The position numbers were made by a program, and so were the translations under genes. From NCBI GenBank assembly GCA_963513935.1, contig OY740770.1, positions 89,402,198-89,466,197 on the forward strand: DNA of 64,000 nucleotides, read 5' to 3'. This document shows positions 13,253-24,185 of the stretch, piece by piece. This stretch comes from Aphrophora alni. Its lineage: Eukaryota > Arthropoda > Insecta > Hemiptera > Aphrophoridae. Positions within the stretch are counted from its first letter, which is position 1, and each line of letters opens with the position of its first letter. The notes beneath the pieces are model-generated. The model saw only the letters and a list, made by a program, of their open reading frames with translations, had not been told where the DNA came from and did not search any database.

Positions 13253-13508
13253 CTTAATCCGTCTTGTGACGTATTTTGTAACATGTGTTACGCGTTTCAG
13301 AACGTATATACCATCTTCAGACTCGCTCCTGAGTGATCGTTAAAACATTATACATGCATTTGAGGGTGATTTGTTTATTGTATGCGATGTGTAAGATTTG
13401 TAGTATTTAAAGACGTTTTAACGACCTCTCAGGAGCGATTCTGAAGATGGTATATACGTTCTGAAACGCGTAACATATGTTACAAAATACGTCACAAGAT
13501 GGAGTAAG
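13253..13508. mobile_element. Fold-back MITE-like element, 256 bp
   Basis: Two inverted arms of about 94 bp (13,253-13,346 and 13,415-13,508) match with only a few mismatches around a 68-bp loop. The ends are CTTAATCC and GGAGTAAG. Each end is flanked by TA, consistent with a TA target duplication as in Tc1/mariner-related elements. The arms contain TTACGCGTTTCAGAACGTAT and CCATCTTCAGA. There is no coding capacity, so it would depend on an unseen transposase. The family assignment is inferred. Confidence 0.78.
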
Positions 13509-13510
13509 TA

Positions 13511-15113
13511 TTAACTAACTTAGATTAAAATCTGTGATTGGGATACGATTAATCAAAAATGAGTTTTAATAACTTTATATTATTGTGTATCTTTCCAATA
13601 GTAAAAAGTTTATTGTTACGTTTTTTGCAACTCGATTGAGACTTTGTACGTTATCGTCAAGAAAACTAATTCTAACATTCAAAAGTCCTCTAGTGTTTTA
13701 CAGGGAATACACTGTGATATATTGCTTGTAAAGTATTACGAAAGTTTTGTTCATATTTTAGAAAGGGAATTATATAACTAAATATAGCAATTATATTTAT
13801 TTACTCACATGATATTTACAATAGTGTTATTTACAAATATTTTTTTTCTATTTTAACAGTTAAATCAAAATAATAATTAGTTTTAGATTTATAAAAAACC
13901 TATACAACTAAAATATTTATTTTTACTGACAATTTATGTACTCACAAATCTCATCTTATTTTGACCGTATGATAATGTAAGTAGAAAATTCTCTGAATTT
14001 TTATGTAGAACATAAATTTTAAAATTGATTTTTTTTTAAAGTTTGTAATTTTATTTCTGAAACAATTATCCAACACACCGAATAATATACAAGTGGATGT
14101 CTGATTACAGATAAGTATAGATATCACACTTTATCACTACAATTAATAAACCGACTCTTTCAAAAAATAATCCCACCAACTTAGACTATTCTACTAAATA
14201 AAGCCTATACCAAATGTTTCCTAAACATCATTCTACTTCCAAATAATATATGAAATGTTATCGTAAACTTGAAATGCCGACAGACAGAGATATGGTTTTA
14301 TAATTTCCACCACATCTTATGACCACTCTAAAATCAGCAAACAAAATAATACTTTGGAATTTTAAAACACATTTTATATATGATAATTCAATCTGTTATT
14401 TTATTATTTTCAAACAAATTTAGATTCATGGTATCTTTTATCGTTATTAATATCTATAAAATGAAATATTTTTAATGCATTTTCAAATGGAACGACTTTA
14501 TTACTTCTCCATAGACAAATAATCCTAAAATATCTTTCAGATACAAAATATAAAAATACAAAAATATTTGTCTTTTTGATAGGGTTATGAAACACTACAC
14601 CAACATATTAAAAAAAAAATAAATATCATTATATAAAAATATTTTGATTGCATATTTTAAATATTTTAACTAAAATAGTTTAACAGACTGATCACTCGAT
14701 TTTCTCTATGGTAATAAGAAGATGTAATTTTTACGAACTAGTTTCAATATTTTTATTCCACTCAAAATAAATGTTCGTTTAGATTTGAATATTATATTTT
14801 TTTTTTATTATATTGCCATCTGCGTAATGATATATTCTGTTCGTTTTTTTTTGTCTCGATATCTCTATCCTTACAATATCCTTACGTACCACATGTACTA
14901 TAAAATACATTGTTCCGAAATATTATGGTATTATTGTAAGGAGAAAACTGATGACCAATATCATTGTGGAAAAATACAACAAATGTGTACTACTATTTAA
15001 ATTTAGTTGTGTATGATCATATTTTTGTGAAAGATTATTTTTCCAAGCCCTCACTTTTATATACACAGAATGAAAGTTATTTTAACCTTATGTTTTAAAA
15101 TATAAAGTAAATT
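13511..15113. other. AT-rich spacer, nothing recognised
   Basis: Short AT-rich frames near 14.4-15.0 kb have no motif and I do not support them as genes. Confidence 0.5.
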
Positions 15114-15130
15114 TATATATATATATATAA

Positions 15131-15800
15131 GCCAAATACCACTGACTGACTGACTGACTCTCTCACCACGATTTCTCAAAAAACTACTGAACGGATTTCA
15201 ATGAAACTTTGAATATAGCTTCTTCGTAGGCAATAGGTGATAACTAAGAAATATATATTTTTTAAAAACTGTTGCGTTTAGGCATATTAAATAAAATCCG
15301 AAGTTAATTTTTTCTCTAAACTACAATGGGGAAACGACCTGAGGCTTCTTACATCCCTTATTTTCAAATATTTGATGCTTATTGTATACAAAAGGTTAAT
15401 GTTTTTAACTAAAAATCGGCTCCAAATACAAGATTTAAAAAATCAATAAAAACCAAAATGGCGGCTATAATTTCTCTTTAACTGATGGAATTGCTTCTTT
15501 CAACTGATCAGATTTGAAGTGTATACATTTTTCCTTCATATGTTAAAATTCCTTTTTGTTTCAGTATTTACATAAACATGTTTATTTCATTCACTCTATA
15601 ATAATAAAAGTTAAAGCTCACTGGAATGATATTAAACCAGTATTTCAGAGATTCAATTCAGAAGCACAACATTAATAGCCGGTAACTAAACGCCAATTAA
15701 AAGTACTACTAAAACGTGAGTTTTGTTATCACAGACCAACACTCCCTTAACACTTATTTATTTATACGTTAACCCCATACGAAGGACGGGTACTCTGCTA

Positions 15801-15801
<1 letters not shown>
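15131..15801 (+). mobile_element. Helitron-like non-autonomous element
   Basis: The block opens with a (TGAC)n run followed by text reading CTACTGAACGGATTTCAATG. That style is common near the starts of insect Helitron-related repeats. It ends GACGGGTACTCTGCTAG before a T, matching the CTAG|T 3' terminus of Helitrons. It sits inside a TA repeat (short TA run to the left, about 29 units to the right), fitting insertion between A and T. A clear 5' TC and a strong 3' hairpin are not seen, and there is no Rep or helicase frame. The left edge is uncertain. Confidence 0.42.

Positions 15802-15860
<59 letters not shown>
15802..15860. repeat. (TA)n microsatellite
   Basis: About 29 TA units directly abutting the CTAG end of the Helitron-like element. 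Confidence 0.97.
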
Positions 15861-15864
<4 letters not shown>

Positions 15865-18800
15865 TCCGTTTAAATAACATAATTGTTTCTTTTTACAATA
15901 AATGTTCCACTAACTGTTTATATTGTCCTGTAATTTACATCTTCGATATATTGATACAAAGTAGGAAATCATTTGGATATTTAGGTATAAGAATTATGAA
16001 AAAAGTTAAAGCAAATATTTTTAACCTGCTACTATTTATGGCCACATTTACTAATTACCAGGCATTTTATAACTTAAGAAAATCAAAGATTTAAGAATTA
16101 ATTCTTAATTTTATGGATGTTGCCTACAGTGCGTGAAATTGTTTTAAGCAAAACAATTAGACACGCAGATATTCTTATAATAAGCGCCTTTTGAGTTTTT
16201 GATTTCAAAACTAAGCTATGTAAACCAGAAATATAAGTTTGAAAACATTTAAAGAATAGATTAAAGATAATTATTCTTAAAAATAATGTGAGATGCAAGA
16301 GTTCCGTCACTCTACTGGTATTTTGTTTGTTCAAGTTTACTGCACTTCAGGAAAGAGTAATTACTTGTTGGTTGTAGGTAGTAACAATTTAATTAAACAA
16401 AATGTGTTAATAGAAAAACTAATTAAGGAGGCAAATTAATCGATTGCATAGAACCATTTAAAAAAGAAAAATAAACTCCATTGATATTACAGGAACAAAT
16501 TTCGTTCCTTAATTAATTGTATTTCTACGTAGTAGAAACTCCTTTTCTTTATATGTAATTTTATTGTATTTTAATTGAATTTTACGATGTGTAGGTTGAT
16601 ATTTCAACGTTACACATTCCTATTATGATATCGTGACCGTGAGTGCCATTTCAATATTAAATAAACATATTATCATTACTTTAGAATATAGTAAAATAAC
16701 AAGTTCTAATAGAGTATGGTAGACATAATTGTGGAGGTTATTCATCCTGATAAAACCTGAATAATAAACACTTTTCTTTTTTTTTCCTTTTTTTTTTTTT
16801 ATTTAAGGTTTTCAATCTAAAATTGTGTTTTTTATATTATCATTCATGTTTTGTTTTTGTTTTTTGAGCTGCATTAAATTCAGACAATTTTAATTTGGTA
16901 TTTTGTATATAATCTTTGGGTGAAATTTTGACTACTTGAAAATTTGTAAAAAAGAAGAGCACCTTTGTAAAGAAAAAACTATTATTAGGGCCTAATAATT
17001 ATACATTACAAGGAACTATTATATTTTCTTTAACTTATCTCATTTTAAAACAATTTGTGAATATATAACTAAGTACTCGTATTAGAAAAAACAAATTTTT
17101 TGACAATATCAAAAATAGAGTACGTTAATCATTAAATTTATAGAATGGACAGTTTAATCGAAATCCGAAGAAAAAAGTTTATATACGATACCCTTTTTCA
17201 CACTATACCCACGTAAAATAAAACAGCAATGTTTTTTCTCCATTATTGTATTGTTTGCCGTAATTGCAATATTAATTGATAAAACTTATAATTTAAAACT
17301 GTAGGCAAACGTTTTTAAAATGAAGTAGAATATTTATATAATCTATCCTACTGATTTTTTTTACTTTTATTTTTTATGCAAATATAATCTCCATATTGAA
17401 AGTTGTCTTAGGTCTTTGTAAATTCAACATCAATCATTTGAATTTTTGTATGTTTATCAAATTAAACAGTGGAAGGCGAAATTGGTAATGAAGAAATGAT
17501 TTACATAGTATTCTTAAAATGATTTATTTTTGCTATAAGTCAATTAGGTTAACATTCTTTACATATAGAGAATATTTTATTCTTTTACATTTTGAAGTAA
17601 ATTAATATTTTGAATAATTATTTGTAAATATTGAGTACGTTTTAATGAAATACAATAACCTTGACTTGTGTATATTTGTATTGTAGTATTTCTGAAGAAC
17701 GTCACTTATCCACCCTTTATTTAACTTCCTGTTCGTAATTATCACCGATATGGATCATACGATAATAAGAACACTGTAAATATTAGAGAGAGGGTAGATA
17801 TTGAATATGAGACACAGCACACTGATTTTTATATACAAAATAAAAGACTAGCTACTTACAAAATTATCTTCAAAAATAATAAAACTAGGCTAACATAAAC
17901 TACTTATTTTCCAGACGGTAAAAATAGGTTAAACAATTTTAAATATCTTTCTGAAATTGTGGAAAAATATATTTTACGATTTAGGAATATTTAAATGTAA
18001 ATATAAAGTTTAATTTAATACACATATTAAGTTCTTTATTAGGTAAACCTGTAGAATCGAATGCACTAAGTTGTTTGTAGTTATATTTAGCCAGCTTCGA
18101 TTTTAAAATGTCTTGTAATTTAATACAACAGTAATTCATTTGTGTACTAAATTTGACAGTTTAAATATTACATCATTAAATATATCTCTAGTCAAAATAG
18201 ATGTATTAATCACTCTCATCGGTAGTTAAGTAGCAAACAAAAATAAATTTTAATTTTAAGGATTGTCCTCCTATATAATAAAATAAGTTCATAAATATTA
18301 GGGGTGATTAATAATTATAAAATATTATGATATTATACTAAGAGTGACCCTAATCCTAAAAATCAAATTAATTTTGTCAACACAACTCTAGTACCAAAAC
18401 TCTTAAAGTTGTTAAACAGTTAATTATAATAGTACGTGTAACAACAGACTTCTATATTTTTAATTTTAAATTGTAGATTTGTCACTTTTGAGGAGTAGTA
18501 CCCCAAGGAGTGATTTCATTTGAGTGTAATAATTTGAGTGCCCATAATTCTATATATTATTAAGTAATTGTTTTATCAAAACTCAGAACTGCACACGTGG
18601 AATTACTGATAATATTTTTATAAGCGGTTTGTAACTAATATAGTAACGGAACTTAAACCTAAAATAGGTGTATTATTATTTAAAATATTCATTGTTAACA
18701 GTCATTAAACACTTTTGTAAACGTTTAACTTACTAACATTATTTAATATTTCAATATTTATGATTTTATGATGTGCATTATGATTTTAAATTGGTGATTG

Positions 18801-20016
18801 CGTGGTTCGAAAACCAATGTTAAAGATATATTTTTTCCAATAAGCGGATTCGGTAGATATGTTGTTTTAAATTAGGACACACTAAATTTTCTCAGAACAT
18901 AATAAATATGTTCTTGGTATTATTAATCATTTTTAATACAATTTTTAATGTATTAATAATTCAAGTAGGTGATGGCGACAAAATCAACGTACAAGAACGA
19001 AGAGGTAATTTGTTTGTAAAGCGCAAAGGAATTGACTACAACATACGACACGTATATTGAAAGAAAGCTTATAAATCTTATCGTAACGTTGTCTAACCCT
19101 CCGATAAAATAAGTTCACTCCAATAAATATAGAACACACGCCTTCCTTGTAGGAGTTCCTTCGTCTGTGTGTCTAGCCACGGGGGAAATAAATGTCTTAC
19201 TGAAAGTTAGTGGACTGAGTAAGAGACTAATGACCGTGTGGTCTTTAAACAGTGTCTTCATTCCATATGAAGATTTTTTTTTGTTATAAAGTATATTAAA
19301 GATATTTTAAATATAACTTCATTGTCAGTATAATATTACCGTTGTCTAAAATTTGTTCTAGGCATGTTTTTAATTGAATAAATATTTTTTTATTTTTTTT
19401 ACTTGTATTCAAATAATTTAATTTGCTTTTTGTTAAAAAAAAAAAATAATAATTATTATTATCAATCTTGCATATCATCAGAAAAATCAAAGAAATATTA
19501 TAACATTGGCTGCCGTTTTACTATAATAAAATAGATTTAACTCCAAATAATTTCTTTTAATTTGTTCCATGTAGTATGATGAACTAATAATCCTGGTCAC
19601 AACCGTGATAATGAAAAAAAGAGTTTAAAATGTTCTTGTAGCGCCAGGATTAGAACTCAACACGAGTTGGTTTAGAGGGAAATTACAGAAAAGATAAATG
19701 AGAGTGTTCCTAGAGACTAGATTGGAGAAACTTACAATTCCAGCCGTCTTACATTGGGAATCTCAGACCTGAATACAATGTGAGTTCCTGTTGGTTACTC
19801 TATACACCACTATGTTTCAGTGTAAGTTATTATTTTTTTTTTACATGTTTCAAATAAAACTAGTTCTTTTTTACATTTTTACATTCTTTATTTATATGCA
19901 TCTCACCAATAGAGTATGCAGTGAACGATAATCGAAACATGAAAAACATATTCAATATATATTTCATGTGACCATATTTTGACTACATACTGGGAGGTTT
20001 TTGTCATTACTGAAAG
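15861..20016. other. AT-rich spacer, nothing recognised
   Basis: It contains homopolymer runs (T near 16,780-16,800; A near 19,434-19,446). A block at 19.6-19.85 kb is less AT-rich but shows no supported gene. Confidence 0.5.
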
Positions 20017-22191
20017 AATTTTTTTGATTAATTTAAATTCCTTTTTTTTGGGGCACATGATACACATACATAAGACCTTAAGTCAAACACCACATGCCCT
20101 GCCTTGGGCACTAAAACAATTTTGACTCCCCAACGTTTCATACTGCTTTTTTGTTTATTTTTCAAATGGATTATTTGTTTAGACCCTTCAAAATTCTTTT
20201 TTTCTCACGGAAATTGTTAAGAGCCGTGAATAGTTTAAATTTCTCTTCGTATGGGAGAAGAGGAGTTTAAAAATAACGACGCTGAGCATGATCTGACCTA
20301 AAAGGCTTCAGGAGTTTTTCTTTTATTTTTATTTATTTTTGTAATTAAATGTTAAGGTCGGCTCAGAGGATACTCCCCCCGTCTGAGTCCGACCTTTCCT
20401 GCAAGTCCTTAGTGCCATGCACTTTTCCCTCCCCTGGTCCCCGGAGTGGTCACCTCCACTTGGTTTCCCGAGGTGCCACTCCACCCCTTTCCCCACGTAC
20501 CTTAGTGTACAAAGTCAGTTCATGCACAGCAATGTCGACCTTTGCGTCACCCTTCAGCTCTTTCTGTCGGGGGCTTGTCCTAATGATAGATGGGAAGAGC
20601 TGAGACGCTATAGAAATTTCAAAATTTAATAAGTAAGTGCCGAAGGAGGCTACACCCTAGAGTGGTGATTATTAAAGCATTATGAAGCGTTGTTTCTATC
20701 AGGTGCCCTGATTTCAAAATTTTGTAGGAGGCCCTTCTAGCCCCTTCTTTAGAATCTTCTGGAGGCCCTTCTGGCCCTTTGCACCTTTTTCAAAATTTTG
20801 CGGGAGGCCCTTCTGGCCTCTTTTCTGACTCCACCCTAACTCCGTCTTTCGGGGGGGGAGAGCTGTAGCATTTAAATCCAAAAAAGCACTTCCGCAATAA
20901 CTTAACTCATTTCGTAAATATACATTCCACTTTCCGTCGCTTGACAGATGCTGGCATCTAGCGGCCCGCTCCTAAACCAAGCATCACCTGATACTTGAAA
21001 CCAAAGTACATTTTCGCCGGTCAAGCTAGCTTCTCGATTACCGGTCCAGAGTCTACATGCGATAACAACATGGTCTACACTCTTCATAACTCCGTTAGCT
21101 AAAAGTTTTTCTTTCTTCTCTCAAAATTACCGTCTTTCTAAAACATCATGTTAAATTACTAATTGTGCGCCTTAGTCTAATAATCTGGTTCAAAAATGTT
21201 AAAATTAACCATCATTTTCTCGGTACTACCTCACGTGATCTGCGACAGGATTTACCAGGTACTTCAACCTTACAGATTTTGTCATATTATAAATTTTGTT
21301 AATTTTTAAAATAATTTGTTAATTATCATGTATTCTTTAAAATATGTATTTCATGTTTTATTCAATATTCTATTTCCTTTTGAAACTAAATGATTATAAA
21401 AATTTTCTTTTCTTAAAACATCATTTACAAAATCTTGCAAAGGCACATTTTACGTTTTGAACATTTTTGTGAAATAAGTGCAAACTAGTGTTGAACATTA
21501 AATGATCAGAATATGAACATGTCAAATATAAAACAATTGAGGAAATTTCTTCTAAATCAGAAAATTTCGTTTTACAAGCTTTTGCAAAATCTTACAAGTC
21601 TTATACAAGCTTTCTTTTAAACAAAATTAAAATATATATAAATAGATTTATAATAATCTAAGAAGCTTTTAAGTACCATCTTAACGAATTTCTGTTATAC
21701 AATCAATTTTCTTTAATTTTGGCAAATAATCAGATATTTCTTTAATGATGAACATTAATGCTAAAACATGTCTGATTTTGTACAGACACTAAAAGAACAT
21801 GTTTTTTGCTCACAGCTAATATGCTGGTAGGACAAATAGGAGAAATTGGAGAAATAAAGAAATTCTTGTCTCACATTGCGCAAACCAACGAAACATCCTA
21901 ACAAGTTTCGTCCTGTTGGCAAAACACGTTTTTTTTGTATAACGTAACTTCACATTTTCAAGTGCATAAAAGTGATGTCTTTTTCTACAGCTGACTTTAC
22001 AGAACTTTAACTAACTCATTTTGTATATGTGCCTAAATTTACTTTCGCAAATAGGTGTTCCTTAAGACTATTTTCTAAATGTAGACCTGTGTAGTTAATT
22101 ATAAAATATATATAAAAAACAATTATTGGGTGGAGCCTGCATGCAATTTTCGGTCCTAACAACCTCCAAGAGGTTAATTTCCAAATTAAAA

Positions 22192-22207
22192 TAATTGACG
22201 TCAATTA
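22192..22207. promoter_or_regulatory. CRE-like palindrome TGACGTCA in LTR
   Basis: A perfect 16-base palindrome TAATTGACGTCAATTA surrounds TGACGTCA, the consensus CREB/ATF site. It repeats at 26,361-26,376 in the right copy. A role in LTR transcription is inferred. Confidence 0.4.
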
Positions 22208-22816
22208 ACAAAATTTCAAAATTCTAAATTCCTTTTTTTGTTTGTTTAAAATATATAAATTTATTTGGCCAATATAGTTTTTAAGAAATTTTTTCAAACC
22301 AGTTATATTATGTATCTTTAGTTTAGTGATAAACATGTTAACTATAGATATGATTTTTGAACTTAAAATATCAAACTCTTTTATATTTTGTTAAATTCTG
22401 TAATTGTTTAAAAAGAAACTATCATCTTATAAACTAAAAAGGGGGGGATAAGTTTTTTTCTTTTTTTTTGAATCTTTTGATTAAATTTTTTTTTTTTATT
22501 ATTATACTTTTACATTAAGGGCGTATAATCCTTTTTTTTTGATTAATTATAATTCTGTGAATTATTAAGCTGTGCTCATTGTTTTTTTGTTAAATTTTTG
22601 TAACTATAAATATACATATTAAAAGGGGGGATAAATTTTTAGAATCTGTTGATTAAATTTTTTTTTCTAAATTATTATATGTTACAATTAAGGGCTTATA
22701 ACTTTTACAATTTATGATATTGTTAATCATAAGTTTTTTTTTATTGATGATTTGTGTCAGGATGTCTTTTGTTGTAAATGACAAAGTCTGAAGCGCCGAA
22801 ATTTCCTTCTGCTTTC

Positions 22817-22822
22817 AATAAA
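22817..22822 (+). terminator. Polyadenylation signal AATAAA in left LTR
   Basis: The context GCTTTCAATAAACTTGAGCC near the LTR's 3' side is typical of an R/U5 border. The same signal lies at 26,986-26,991. Confidence 0.55.
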
Positions 22823-22939
22823 CTTGAGCCTTGTTAATTACTAAATTTGTCTTTGTCTTTTTTTATTTTTTTCTTTTCAAACATTGTTACCATTTTGGTT
22901 CCGCCTTTATTAAATTTAAGTCCCCTGGTAACATGTTTT

Positions 22940-22950
22940 TGGTAGCAGAG
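22940..22950 (+). promoter_or_regulatory. Primer-binding site for initiator tRNA-Met
   Basis: TGGTAGCAGAG lies six bases after the left LTR's CA end. It is the exact complement of the last 11 bases of animal initiator tRNA-Met (ending CUCUGCUACCA). Position and match are what is expected for minus-strand priming, and this is the strongest evidence that the paired repeats are true LTRs. Confidence 0.72.
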
Positions 22951-24185
22951 CGTGGTTAGCTTTAAATTCTAGTTTGTTTTTTTTTCTAAATTACAGAGCT
23001 TGGTTAATTTTTTTAAATTCTGGAACCGTAGTTAATTTTCAAAATTTTGCATTGGAACTATCTAAATTTAAATTCAAAATTATCTTTGTAAACAAGGCTC
23101 TTTTTTATGTTTTGCAGCTTTTTCAAATACTGCACAACTGTTGCTGATGAAATTTTTTTTTATTTAGTTTAAATATTTAAATCTCTATAAATCTATAGTC
23201 TCTTTTTTTTATTATTTAGTTATTTTTATAAACACTTACACAAAAACTTCTAAACCAATTTCGATAAAATTTTTTTTTTATTATTTTGTCTGCTTAAATA
23301 TTTTTTTTTATATATATATATTTACATACACTGCACCCTAGTCATTCACTGAATTTGATCCAGACAGCGGGCTCATTCGGGAATCCAAAAAAAAAATTTA
23401 AATAAATAATAAAATCCAAAAATAGTTAAAAACAAAAAAAAAAAACAAAAAAAAATTTTCAAAATCTCCTTCAAAAAATTTTCTCGAGTTTTCTTTCGCT
23501 TGTCTGTATCAATTCATACTTACACACACACATATATACACAACAACTACACTACATATAATTCTTGAGTCTTTCTCTGGCTCTTTAATTTTTTTTGGGC
23601 ATCTTCTTAAAAGAAATTTTTTTTAAATTACTTGGTTTATTTTTTTTTTATCTATTATTATCAGCAACAGTTAAAATGGCAGTGGATTTGCTGCGATTAG
23701 TGGACCCGTTAAAAAAACACTGAGCTTGCTTTTGAATTTTTTTTTCGTCATCTTGAAAGGAAAATTATTTTTATTTATTTTTTTTTAATTTTATCATCAT
23801 GGCGGTGGACTGGTTGATGCAGATGGTGGCATCTGTTTGATAGTAAATTGAAATGTTGAACACCTTTTAATAATATATCTTGGGTGCTAAATTTTCTTCT
23901 CTTTTCCAAATTATAGGGGCCCAGTTTTTGTATATAGGGCGACATGGTTGGCCTGTTTGTTTTGATTAATTTGTTTGTTTGTTAGTTAGCAGGTCAACAT
24001 GTTTGTTTCCTGATTTAGTTTTTTTTGTTAGGGTTGAGAAAACCGGAGTTGGGTTTTCCTCACCATGGGTCACCTTTTATTTACATATTTACTTTGCTAC
24101 ACCTTTTCTTAATACATCTTTCTTTGTACATCTTTTTTTTTTGAACACTTATCTTATTTTGATGAAATTTTTTTTTTTTTTACAT
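22951..24185 (+). other. Interior of LTR unit, T-rich and non-coding
   Basis: It is dominated by long T runs and has no gag, protease, reverse transcriptase or integrase motif in any frame. Two small ATG-started frames lie in its middle (23,676-23,723, reading MAVDLLRLVDPLKKH; and 23,799-23,840, reading MAVDWLMQMVASV). They begin alike, as if from an old duplication of a leader or gag start. Replication would need proteins supplied elsewhere. Confidence 0.55.

Larger units (their letters stand above)
20017..22933 (+). repeat. 5' long terminal repeat (left copy)
   Basis: It ends CCCCTGGTAACA, the usual CA terminus. It contains an arthropod initiator-like TCAGTT (20,515-20,520), a C-rich block (20,370-20,600), three copies of a GGAGGCCCTTCTRGCC-like motif (near 20,727, 20,760 and 20,802), a CRE-type palindrome (22,192-22,207) and AATAAA (22,817-22,822) about 110 bases before the end. 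Its short open frames (20,349-20,629; minus 20,902-21,087; minus 22,016-22,204) recur identically in the right copy and look non-coding. Confidence 0.72.

Noticed and set aside
19637..19680. tRNA-like B-box (minus strand GAGTTCTAATCCTGG) suggesting a SINE or tRNA
   Set aside because: No A box at proper spacing and no cloverleaf could be drawn.
20349..20629. Overlapping open frames in the left LTR, repeated identically at 24,518-24,798
   Set aside because: They lie in a C-rich LTR block, recur only because the LTR recurs, overlap each other in two frames and have no recognisable domain.
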